This document shows positions 1-6,911 of a stretch of 64,000 nucleotides of DNA, in pieces; the stretch's first letter is position 1, and each line of letters starts with the position of its first letter. A program made the translations under genes and the position numbers. The stretch comes from Parabacteroides sp. PF5-6 (GTDB lineage: Bacteria; Bacteroidota; Bacteroidia; Bacteroidales; Tannerellaceae). The stretch spans positions 40,435 to 104,434 of the forward strand of contig NZ_JAQFIN010000012.1 of NCBI RefSeq assembly GCF_029504695.1. The letters are read 5' to 3'. The notes beneath the pieces were generated by a model, which searched no databases, had not been told where the DNA came from, and saw only the letters and a list, made by a program, of their open reading frames with translations.

Positions 1-41
1 AGAACGACAGACGGGGTTGAAGTGGGTTCGGGAGACATCAT
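1..41 (-). CDS. possible start of a gene running off the left edge (response regulator?)
   Basis: An ATG on the minus strand at 41-39, followed by a second at 38-36, lies only 2 nt after the stop codon of the LytS-type kinase and stays open to the window edge (MMSPEPTSTPS...). Such tight spacing suggests a co-transcribed gene. LytS-type kinases are usually followed by a LytTR response regulator, so that is the likely identity, but the dozen visible residues do not show a receiver motif. Confidence 0.3.
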   Translation of the reverse strand, partial: MMSPEPTSTPSVV

Positions 42-43
42 AT

Positions 44-1057
44 TTATAGATATAATTTTAATTTAACCTGATAAAGAGCATCCGACTCTTTGATCGTCAG
101 CGAATAGCGCTGGCCATACAGGATCTCCAGGCGGGCTTTGACATTCTCCAGCCCGATGCCTGTACTCTTCTTTTTCACCGGCTTGTCCGACCGGGAGTTT
201 TCGATATCGAGGTAGAGCTGATTGTTTTTCTGTTCGAAAAGGATATGGATAAAACCTTTGTTGGAAGGCGAGCGCGATACATGCTTGAAGGCGTTTTCCA
301 CGAAAGGCATCAATAGAAGCGGCGGGATATCCTTGTTGGGGTTATCCATCGTCCACGAGCAGGCCACGTCCAACTTATCTTCCCAGCGGAACTTCTCCAC
401 ATCGATAAAGTCTTTCAGGAATTGGATCTCCTGATCCAGCTTAACCGTTCCTTTCTCTCCGCTATACAATTGATAACGCAATACATCGGAGTATTTAAGC
501 AAGAGGGTCGACGCCAGGTCGGTATCTTTCTGCATCAACACATACAGGTAGTTCAATACATTAAACATGAAATGCGGATTGATCTGGGCATGCAGGAGTT
601 TCAATTGGGCTTCCAGGTTGGTCTGTTGCAATACGGTATATTCATAGTACAACAGGACGACGCAGAACACCAGGTTGCAGGCTATCAGCCCCGGAATCAT
701 ATCCCCCACTCGCTTTATGTCGGGGATATTCTCCACCGAGTAATAAGTAGAGTTGAAGAATCCTTTGATCTCCAGTATATAGAATGCTTTTTCCACAAGA
801 AGAAGCCCGACAGCCATCAAGGTGACCATAGCGATAAACTTCACCACAAACGGTACGGTCTTCTGACTACGGATTGTTTTCTGGAACAGGGTTTTACTGA
901 AAGAGATAGCAATGATGATCGTGATGGCGCAGAAACAAAGAAAGCAAAAGAAACGCTGCATAAGCGGCATCTCCTTATCTGCAGAAAACCAGACAAGAAT
1001 GCCTATTAATACCCAATACGAAGTGATTATTAAATGTTTTCTTGTGTTTTCTTTCAT
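44..1057 (-). CDS. LytS-type sensor histidine kinase
   Basis: A 337-residue membrane histidine kinase of the His_kinase (PF06580) family, which autophosphorylates and passes phosphate to a LytTR regulator. About four membrane segments (roughly residues 8-27, 34-54, 70-90, 120-140) lead into the H-box QINPHFMFN with phospho-acceptor His162, an N-box PFVENAFKH (about 251-259) and a G-box STGIGLENV near 295. There is no obvious extracellular sensor domain, so the stimulus may be sensed in the membrane. The ATG is chosen because a TACTTTTG promoter element lies 5 nt upstream; the transcript may be nearly leaderless. The partner regulator probably begins at the left edge. The family is certain, the signal unknown. 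Confidence 0.92.
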   Translation of the reverse strand: MKENTRKHLIITSYWVLIGILVWFSADKEMPLMQRFFCFLCFCAITIIIAISFSKTLFQKTIRSQKTVPFVVKFIAMVTLMAVGLLLVEKAFYILEIKGFFNSTYYSVENIPDIKRVGDMIPGLIACNLVFCVVLLYYEYTVLQQTNLEAQLKLLHAQINPHFMFNVLNYLYVLMQKDTDLASTLLLKYSDVLRYQLYSGEKGTVKLDQEIQFLKDFIDVEKFRWEDKLDVACSWTMDNPNKDIPPLLLMPFVENAFKHVSRSPSNKGFIHILFEQKNNQLYLDIENSRSDKPVKKKSTGIGLENVKARLEILYGQRYSLTIKESDALYQVKLKLYL

Positions 1058-1062
1058 GAATA

Positions 1063-1070
1063 CAAAAGTA
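1063..1070 (-). promoter_or_regulatory. Bacteroidetes -7 element of the LytS-type kinase gene
   Basis: TACTTTTG on the minus strand matches the Bacteroidetes sigma-ABfr -7 consensus TAnnTTTG in all fixed positions. A TTTG lies 15 nt further upstream (1089-1086), a short spacing for the -33 box. The element ends 5 nt before the ATG at 1057, so the mRNA would begin at or very near the start codon. Confidence 0.5.
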
Positions 1071-1108
1071 AAATATTATTGTAAGCAAACCTCTTGGTTT
1101 TTCTTTTG

Positions 1109-1165
1109 TTTTGAGTAACCAGTCATAAGAAAGATCGAATCCGGCTTATGCCCGGTTACTCAAAA
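1109..1165. repeat. inverted repeat upstream of the LytS-type kinase
   Basis: TTTTGAGTAACC (1109-1120) pairs perfectly with GGTTACTCAAAA (1154-1165), and CATAAG inside it pairs with CTTATG. It lies between the two kinase genes, just upstream of the LytS-type promoter. It could be a regulator operator or an RNA hairpin ending the upstream minus-strand transcript. There is no long T tract on the minus strand, which weakens the terminator reading. Confidence 0.6.
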
Positions 1166-1327
1166 CGCAGAATTAATAACCTAAACTATAACACACACAC
1201 CTTCATAAAATTCAACACGAATTCTCTTGTACTACTAATTCTTTCTCTTGAGAGCAAAGATGGGAGGTTTGTTTTATAGAAACAAATTTCTTTGATGAAT
1301 GGCCAACAGTCTTTGATGACTGGCCTT

Positions 1328-2758
1328 TTACCGGTTCTTTTTCAGGTGAAAATGGAAGGTTACGCCTTTTCCCGGTTGGCTGGTAGCGGTTATTTGTCCT
1401 TTGTGAAAGAATACACCGTTCTTTACTATGGCTAATCCTAATCCGGTACCTCCGAGTTTCCGGCTTCGTCCTTTATCGATCCGATAGAAACGTTCGAAGA
1501 TGCGCGATAGGTATTGCTCGTCTACTCCTACCCCATTGTCGGCGAAACGGAAATAATAGAAGTCGGCATCTTGCCATTCGCAGGCAATCTCGATATGGCT
1601 GCCTTCACCGGCGTATGCGATGGCATTGTCGTAAAGGTTACGGAAGATCGAATAGAGCAGAGAAGGGTTGCCCTGAATCGTGGTATCGTCTGAAATCAGA
1701 ATGGTCGAGGTCATATTTTTTTCTTTCATCGAAGGACTGCATTCGGCATCAATCTCAGAAACGATTTTGCATAGGTTTACATCCGAGAAGTCGAACATAC
1801 CGGAGGCCTCGTCCAAACGGTTGAGTACGGAGATATCCCTCAACAGGTCGGTCAGGCGGGAACTTTGCGCATAGCAGCGTTCCAGGAAATAGTTCTTTTT
1901 CTCTTCCGACAGGTCCGGGTTGGAAAGGATGGTTTCCAGATAACCCTGAATACTGCTGACCGGGGTTTTGAGTTCGTGAGCCACATTTTGGGTCAGTTGT
2001 CTTTTCCGGCGGATATCGTCTTCTTTTATCTCTTGCTGGCGTTGATATAAGGTGACGATATTGCGCGATATATCTCCCAATTCATCGTTGGGGAAGGTGT
2101 ATGTGATCTCCTGAAGGTCGCGGTTGGCTATATTATTGGCGAAGTCGCGCAGTTTGGAGATTGAATGGCCTATGCTGAAGCTAAACCGGGAGAGTACGAT
2201 GAAGAATAAGACCAGCATGAACACCATAAAGAACAGAAAATCTTTATTGATCGTAAGGATATCTTTCAGGTATAGGTTATACGGTTGAGCCGAGCGGTAG
2301 ATATGATCATCAATGCGGCTGGCCGAGTAGAAATAGCGTTTACCCGTAGAGCCCGACGAGCGGATCGCGTAGCCTTCTCCATGTTGTATGGCCAATATCA
2401 CTTCGCTGCGGTTGATATGATTGTCGAATGTTTCTTTCCCGCTATTATCGAACAAGACGGTTCCGGACAGATCGATAATGGTGACCCGCAGGTCTTTTTG
2501 CGGGATCTCATCAATAAACTGCCTGACTAACGTATGGATATCGTCGGTCTGTTTGTAACGGCTATGAAGCTGGTAATTGTAGTTGCTCAAAACGCTATCG
2601 AGTTTACCTTTCGTATATTCGGCTTCCCGTTGATACTGAAAGATCAGAAAGCAGGCCGTAAACCCTAAAAAGATAGAGAATACCGACCAGAAAAGCCTTT
2701 GGCTGAAAGGAACTCTTTGCTTTGGCTTTTGTCGCTCTTTTTTCTGGTGAAACATCAT
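1328..2758 (-). CDS. OmpR-partner sensor histidine kinase (HAMP, HisKA, HATPase_c)
   Basis: A 476-residue class I histidine kinase. A first membrane segment (about 22-41) and a second (about 173-192) bracket a periplasmic sensor of some 130 residues. A HAMP-like linker follows, then HisKA with NVAHELKTP (phospho-acceptor His261), an N-box with LYDNAIAY and G-boxes DNGVGV and GGTGLGLAI. The architecture resembles PhoR/WalK-type kinases. Its start codon overlaps the stop of the preceding response regulator gene by 4 nt (ATGA), which marks the two as one cistron pair. ATGs at 2758 and 2755 are both possible. The stimulus cannot be read from sequence. Confidence 0.93.
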   Translation of the reverse strand: MMFHQKKERQKPKQRVPFSQRLFWSVFSIFLGFTACFLIFQYQREAEYTKGKLDSVLSNYNYQLHSRYKQTDDIHTLVRQFIDEIPQKDLRVTIIDLSGTVLFDNSGKETFDNHINRSEVILAIQHGEGYAIRSSGSTGKRYFYSASRIDDHIYRSAQPYNLYLKDILTINKDFLFFMVFMLVLFFIVLSRFSFSIGHSISKLRDFANNIANRDLQEITYTFPNDELGDISRNIVTLYQRQQEIKEDDIRRKRQLTQNVAHELKTPVSSIQGYLETILSNPDLSEEKKNYFLERCYAQSSRLTDLLRDISVLNRLDEASGMFDFSDVNLCKIVSEIDAECSPSMKEKNMTSTILISDDTTIQGNPSLLYSIFRNLYDNAIAYAGEGSHIEIACEWQDADFYYFRFADNGVGVDEQYLSRIFERFYRIDKGRSRKLGGTGLGLAIVKNGVFFHKGQITATSQPGKGVTFHFHLKKNR

Positions 2759-3474
2759 ACTTCAAAGCAATAACCAAATCCGAGACGGGTCACGATATTC
2801 TTGCCGTAAGCCCCAATCTTTTTTCTTAACCGGGTGATGTTGACATCGATTGTCCGGTCCAACACATACACTTCATCTTTCCATATCCGCGCCAGGATCT
2901 CTTCACGCGAAAGGACTTTGCCTTTGTTCTCGAGCAGCAGTTGCAAGATCTGGAATTCTTTCTTTGTCAACGCTATCTCCTGAGCGTCGACGGCGGCTTT
3001 GATCCTTGTCGTGTCCAGAGACAAGGTTTCGTAAACCAATAATTCTTTTTCCGGCGCCTCTTCTTTGTTTGCCGTTCGCCGCAATACCGCTTTCACTCGC
3101 GCAGCCACCTGGCGGATCGAGAAAGGCTTGGAGATGTAATCATCGGCACCCAGATTAAAACCGGTCAGCATATCATTCTCCGTATCTTTCGCTGTGAGGA
3201 AGATAATGGGTATGTCGGCGGTCTTCTCGTTTTTCTTTAACCGACTGGCCAGTTTGAAGCCGGAGATTTCCCCCATCATCACATCGAATAGGAGTAACTG
3301 ATAAACTTCCAGATCCAACCCTAAGGCTTCTTCGGCGCTGTTCGCCGTGTCGACCGCATACCCTTCGGTTTCCAGATTGAATTTAAGGATTTCACAGAGA
3401 TCCTCCTCATCGTCGACAACCAGTATGCGGATCTTTGCCGTTTTATCGTTTGCATTCATATCAATCATAGCCAT
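2755..3474 (-). CDS. OmpR/PhoB-family response regulator
   Basis: A 239-residue DNA-binding response regulator. The N-terminal receiver has the acidic pair VVDDEED, phospho-acceptor Asp64 in LLLFDVMM, the conserved Thr in IFLTAKD and Lys in SKPFS. The C-terminal winged helix (about 140-238) ends LTRLGFGYCFEV-like, as in OmpR/PhoB proteins, with a recognition segment RTIDVNITRLRKKI. It is the first gene of the pair with the kinase at 1328-2758 and is transcribed away from the PAP2 phosphatase. Alternative in-frame Met codons exist at residues 3 and 6. PhoB or a general envelope-stress regulator are the nearest guesses; the regulon is unknown. Confidence 0.93.
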   Translation of the reverse strand: MAMIDMNANDKTAKIRILVVDDEEDLCEILKFNLETEGYAVDTANSAEEALGLDLEVYQLLLFDVMMGEISGFKLASRLKKNEKTADIPIIFLTAKDTENDMLTGFNLGADDYISKPFSIRQVAARVKAVLRRTANKEEAPEKELLVYETLSLDTTRIKAAVDAQEIALTKKEFQILQLLLENKGKVLSREEILARIWKDEVYVLDRTIDVNITRLRKKIGAYGKNIVTRLGFGYCFEV

Positions 3475-3626
3475 ACGTCAAATGTACTTGTTTTTCGACA
3501 AAGTACCGGACTAATTGTTACAGGAAAATGTAATACGTATGACAATTCTGTGACATGTACACGCTTTCTTTTGTAACTTTACGCCATGAAAAGGGTTATT
3601 TATATAGATTAATAGTTTATTTAAAG

Positions 3627-4199
3627 ATGAATTTTCCGGATTGGGACAGAGAGCTTTTTGTTTTTCTCAATAATAAACATACACCGTGGCTGGACTCCGT
3701 TATGACTTTCCTGAGTTCTTATATCACCTGGGGTGCGGTGGCGTTATTGGTTTTCCTCGTTATCTTTTTTGGTAAGCGGCCCAACCGGAAGGTCGCCGCG
3801 TTGTATTTGGTGTTAAGCGTGGGCTTGACGTTGTTTTTGAACAACCTGGTCAAATGGCTGATTATGCGTCCCCGCCCGGGGCATGAGGAGATTCTGAAAG
3901 AACTGATCAATCAGCTGGAAGATCCGGGAAACAGTTATAGCTTCTTCTCGGCCCATTCTTCCAGCTCTTTCTGCCTGGCGATGTTTTCTTTTCTTTACTT
4001 CAAACATAAAGCGTACGGGATATTTATCTTCGCCTGGGCTATGGCCGTGGCCTACAGCCGGATCTATGTCGGGAAACATTATCCGCTGGATGTATTGGTC
4101 GGCATCCTCTTCGGCCTACTGATGGGCTGGGGAGCGTATAGGCTGATAGTATCGGTAGTTTATCCACCCAATACCGGTATTTCCTCGACAAACCACTAA
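3627..4199 (+). CDS. PAP2-family membrane phosphatase
   Basis: A 190-residue type 2 phosphatidic acid phosphatase, probably acting on lipid phosphates such as undecaprenyl diphosphate at the inner membrane. The three signature motifs are present: K(W)LIMRPRPG, SAHSSSS in place of the usual PSGH, and SRIYVGKHYPLDV with the catalytic His and Asp. Five to six membrane helices are visible. Start 3627 (MNFPDWDREL) is chosen because related proteins begin this way; upstream ATG/in-frame codons exist from 3555. A near-consensus TAACTTTA lies at 3574-3581. The last 16 or so codons, including the stop, lie inside a 22-nt-period array (4150-4237), so the C-terminus appears to have been captured from repeat DNA. 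Confidence 0.85.
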   Translation: MNFPDWDRELFVFLNNKHTPWLDSVMTFLSSYITWGAVALLVFLVIFFGKRPNRKVAALYLVLSVGLTLFLNNLVKWLIMRPRPGHEEILKELINQLEDPGNSYSFFSAHSSSSFCLAMFSFLYFKHKAYGIFIFAWAMAVAYSRIYVGKHYPLDVLVGILFGLLMGWGAYRLIVSVVYPPNTGISSTNH

Positions 4200-4240
4200 T
4201 ATTTTGTGCGCAAAGTACCGGTAGTTTGAAAAAGGGAGCT
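4150..4240. repeat. 22-nt-period palindromic array overlapping the PAP2 gene end
   Basis: Related units start at 4150 (TATCGG), 4172 (TACCGGTA), 4194 (ACTAATATTTTG) and 4216 (TACCGGTAG), each exactly 22 nt apart. The first two and the stop codon of the PAP2 gene are inside the array. A block of about 40 nt at its right side recurs in inverted orientation at 43134-43180. Confidence 0.8.
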
Positions 4241-4310
4241 GTGGCGGGTCTTCCAATATTTTGAAATTCGAAGATCTCCAAATGAATGAATAGCAAATGG
4301 ACTATCTTGC

Positions 4311-4430
4311 CGGCCTTTGGAAAAACCCTGCCGGCCTTTTGGAAAACCCTGCCGGCCTTTGGAAAAACTCCGACGGCCTTTTGCAAAACCCTGCCGGCCT
4401 TTGGAAAAACTCCGGCGGCCTTTTTTAGCA
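4311..4430. repeat. 21-nt tandem array, CGGCCTTTGGAAAA core
   Basis: CGGCCTT starts at 4311, 4332, 4353, 4374, 4395 and 4416, exactly 21 nt apart, with slightly varied spacers (AACCCTGC, ACTCCGA). The stretch is translatable (repeated LPAFGKT) but has no start context or codon logic, so it is treated as non-coding. It lies between the PAP2 and BlaI-type genes. Confidence 0.85.
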
Positions 4431-4499
4431 GAGGTGGAGGCTTGGTCGTTAAGGGGAGGATGTTAACAAATGCAAACAGCAAACAGGGGTAAACCGATC

Positions 4500-4720
4500 A
4501 TCCTGAACATAGTTTTTCGTTTTTTTACTTACATCATACAGCCGGGGCAGCCGACAATGTTAAACGGATCACTGCCGGGGCTCGCCAACAGGTTTCGGAA
4601 AGTTACTTACAGGATTTTTAGTGCTTTTCTTACTTCCCAAAACAGCTATATGGCTGATATACAGATACGAAATAAAATCCTGTATGATGCAAGTAAAAAA
4701 ACGAAAAACTCTGTTCGGAG
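4500..4720. repeat. 220-bp element with ~40-nt terminal inverted repeats (MITE-like)
   Basis: AGTTTTTCGTTTTTTTACTT at 4511-4530 is the exact complement of 4691-4710. Pairing extends inward through CATCATACAG / CTGTATGATG (one mismatch between) and outward imperfectly through CCTGAACA / TGTTCGGAGG. No transposase is encoded. It looks like a small non-autonomous element or a large RNA hairpin. Beyond it, the 640-nt gap between PAP2 and the BlaI-type gene holds only the two arrays and the operator. Confidence 0.6.
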
Positions 4721-4777
4721 GGTATTTTGGGGAGTTCCGCTCCCAAAAAGCACTTCTTTAGCATTATTAACTAAACA

Positions 4778-4797
4778 ATTTAGTTTATAAACTAAAT
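4778..4797. promoter_or_regulatory. palindromic operator of the BlaI-type regulator
   Basis: ATTTAGTTTATAAACTAAAT is a perfect 20-bp palindrome 24 nt before the first ATG of the regulator gene. A half-site AACTAAAC precedes it and AATAGTTT follows. BlaI/MecI-family repressors bind dyads of this size over their own promoter, so this is the probable autoregulatory site. A -7-like TTTCTTTG sits at 4806-4813. Confidence 0.7.
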
Positions 4798-4841
4798 AAA
4801 ATAGTTTCTTTGCGGAAGACATGATAAAACAACAACAACGG

Positions 4842-5204
4842 ATGAAAAGATTAACAACAAAAGAAGAGGAGATCATGGGTTGGTTCTGGAAAGAAGGGCC
4901 TATGTTTGTCAAGCAACTGCTTGAGTTTTATGCCGAGCCCAAACCGCATTTCAATACCCTGTCGACCATCGTGCGGGGCTTGGAAGAGAAAGGCTTCCTG
5001 TCGCACCATACGTTTGGCAATACCTATCAATACTTCGCGGCGATCTCGGAGGCCGACTACAGCAAAGGTACCCTGAAGAACGTGATTGCGAAATATTTCA
5101 ATAATTCCTACCTGGGCGTGGTTTCTTCGTTGATCAAAGAAGAGGATCTTTCGGTCGACGAACTGCGGCAGTTGTTGGATGAGGTCGAACGCGGAAACGA
5201 ATAA
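4842..5204 (+). CDS. BlaI/MecI/CopY-family transcriptional repressor
   Basis: A 120-residue winged-helix repressor. The N-terminus MKRLTTKEEEIMGWFWKEG and the segment FNTLSTIVRGLEEKGFL correspond to the DNA-binding fold of BlaI/MecI; the C-terminal helices VSSLIKEEDLSVDELRQLL form the dimer part. Family members are cleaved after activation of a BlaR1-type membrane protease, and the next gene, 3 nt downstream, encodes such a protease. Start 4842 is preferred because homologues begin MKxLTxxEEEIM and because the promoter-like element lies too close to the ATG at 4821. Expected to be autoregulated through the palindrome at 4778-4797. Confidence 0.9.
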   Translation: MKRLTTKEEEIMGWFWKEGPMFVKQLLEFYAEPKPHFNTLSTIVRGLEEKGFLSHHTFGNTYQYFAAISEADYSKGTLKNVIAKYFNNSYLGVVSSLIKEEDLSVDELRQLLDEVERGNE

Positions 5205-5207
5205 ATT

Positions 5208-6911
5208 ATGGGTGCCTTTTTTGTCTATATCGTAAAGTCGTCGTTTTGCCTGGCGTTGTTTTACCTCTTCTACAGGCTGTTGGTGACGAAAGAGACTTTC
5301 CACCGTTTCAACCGGATCGGGATTCTGTGTTTGATTCTCTTATCGGTCGTGATCCCGCTGGTGACATTCTCGGTCGAAGAGCCGGTGGTGGTGCAACAAT
5401 CCTTATTGGACCTGGAGACGCTCCTAATGATGGCCACGATGTTGGGCGCGGAAGAGGCGGTGACGGTCACGCCCCTGTGGATCCGCCTCGTGTTGTGGGG
5501 CTATCTGTTGGGCAGTCTGATCTGCGGCATCGCTTTTCTCTGTTCGTGTGTCAGCATATTCCGCATCCTGCGACGGGGCAAAACGGAAGAACGCCTGGAA
5601 GGCGGTATCCGATTGGTGGTTACCTCCGATCCGGTGGCGCCTTTCAGTTGGATGAAATGGATTGTGATCTCCCGGAAAGACCGGGAAGAAGGGGGACGGG
5701 AAATCATCAGCCACGAAATGGCGCATATCCAATCGCGCCACTCTTTGGATCTCCTACTCACGGAGATCTGTATTTTGTTTCATTGGTTCAATCCCGCGAT
5801 CTGGCTCTTCAAGCAGGAATTGCAGAACATCCATGAGTACGAAGCCGATGAAAAAGTGTTACAACAAGGCATCGATGCCAAACGGTATCAATTATTATTA
5901 ATTAAAAAAGCTGTTGGTTCACAGCGCTTCACTTCTATGGCCAACAGCTTTAATCACCAATCACTTAAAAAGCGAATTCTTATGATGATGAAAAAAAAAT
6001 CCAATCCATGGGCCCGGTTGAAGTACGCGTTCGTACTCCCGTTGGCAGCGCTGGCAGTCGCCGCCTTTGCCCGTCCGGAAATCTCTCAGGAGTTAGAGAA
6101 GATTTCTTCGGTCAAAATTAGTGAAATTGTTCCGATTAAAGAAGTTCCGGAGCAGAAAAAAGTAGAAACAACGGTCACGGCGACGGATACGGTGACGGTA
6201 AAAGCCGACGTTCAACCGCAAATCGTCTTCGATATTCCATTGGATGGTGTCAAACTGGGTGATCTTCAGTTGAATGATATTCAATGGGATAGTATCAAGT
6301 GGGATGATATTCAATGGGATGGTATCAAGTTGGATGATATTCAATGGGGAGAGCTGGATCTGCAAATGGAGAATCTGCAGACCAACCTGAATGATCTGGC
6401 AGTGACCCTGGACCTGAAAGGAACGCTGCTTTCTATCGATACCACCAAGATGGGGATGCAAAAATTAAACAAAATCTCCGAAGCCGACTGGCAGAAGCTG
6501 CAGGAAGTTAATAAAGAAATCGCTCTTATGTTTGCTGATAAACAAGCGGAGATCGAAAAGATCATGCAGGAAAAGCAACCGGAGATCGATAGGTTGATCC
6601 AGGAAAAACAAAAAGAGATCGAACTGTATATGAAAGAGAAACAACCGGAGATCGAGAAGATGATAAAGGAAAAACAGATAGCGATCGAAGAAGCTCAAAA
6701 AGGAATGCAGCCGTTCTGGGACAAAGACGCTAAACCGCTGATCCTCCTGGATGGCGTGGAAGTGGAAAGTGTGCACGCAATCGCCCCGGAAACGATTGAG
6801 AGTATAAGCGTATTGAAAGATCAGGCGGCAGCAGATAGCTATGGAGAGAAAGGAAAACATGGGGTTGTCATAATTACATCGAAAAAGAATGCAGCTAAAA
6901 AAGTGGATTAA
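5208..6911 (+). CDS. BlaR1-type M56 metallopeptidase with repeat, coiled-coil and TonB-plug-like C-terminus
   Basis: A 567-residue membrane protease. Four membrane helices surround the zinc motif HEMAH (169-173), with the third ligand in HEYEADEK (near 212). A fifth membrane helix lies near 271-286. The outer region is unusual. It has a 10-residue repeat rich in DIQWD/IKWDD (about 347-382; 30-nt DNA period). A charged stretch then repeats every 11 residues (EIEKIMQEKQP, EIDRLIQEKQK..., from residue 448), typical of a hendecad coiled coil. The C-terminal segment with ILLDGVEV, SISVLKD and GVVIITSKK resembles SusC/TonB plug domains. It is translationally coupled to the BlaI-type gene upstream and overlaps the next gene by 23 nt. 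No beta-lactamase gene is near, so the signal is probably not a beta-lactam. Confidence 0.88.
   Translation: MGAFFVYIVKSSFCLALFYLFYRLLVTKETFHRFNRIGILCLILLSVVIPLVTFSVEEPVVVQQSLLDLETLLMMATMLGAEEAVTVTPLWIRLVLWGYLLGSLICGIAFLCSCVSIFRILRRGKTEERLEGGIRLVVTSDPVAPFSWMKWIVISRKDREEGGREIISHEMAHIQSRHSLDLLLTEICILFHWFNPAIWLFKQELQNIHEYEADEKVLQQGIDAKRYQLLLIKKAVGSQRFTSMANSFNHQSLKKRILMMMKKKSNPWARLKYAFVLPLAALAVAAFARPEISQELEKISSVKISEIVPIKEVPEQKKVETTVTATDTVTVKADVQPQIVFDIPLDGVKLGDLQLNDIQWDSIKWDDIQWDGIKLDDIQWGELDLQMENLQTNLNDLAVTLDLKGTLLSIDTTKMGMQKLNKISEADWQKLQEVNKEIALMFADKQAEIEKIMQEKQPEIDRLIQEKQKEIELYMKEKQPEIEKMIKEKQIAIEEAQKGMQPFWDKDAKPLILLDGVEVESVHAIAPETIESISVLKDQAAADSYGEKGKHGVVIITSKKNAAKKVD
6246..6350 (+). repeat. 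30-nt coding repeat inside the M56 peptidase gene
   Basis: GATATTCAATGGG starts at 6276, 6306 and 6336, exactly 30 nt apart, with a degenerate copy before them. It encodes a 10-residue DIQWDxIKxD unit and could change copy number by slippage. Confidence 0.75.

Noticed and set aside
4286..4492. 68-codon frame with repeated LPAFGKT
   Set aside because: Created by a 21-nt repeat, which is a multiple of three and keeps any frame open; no promoter, leader or family.
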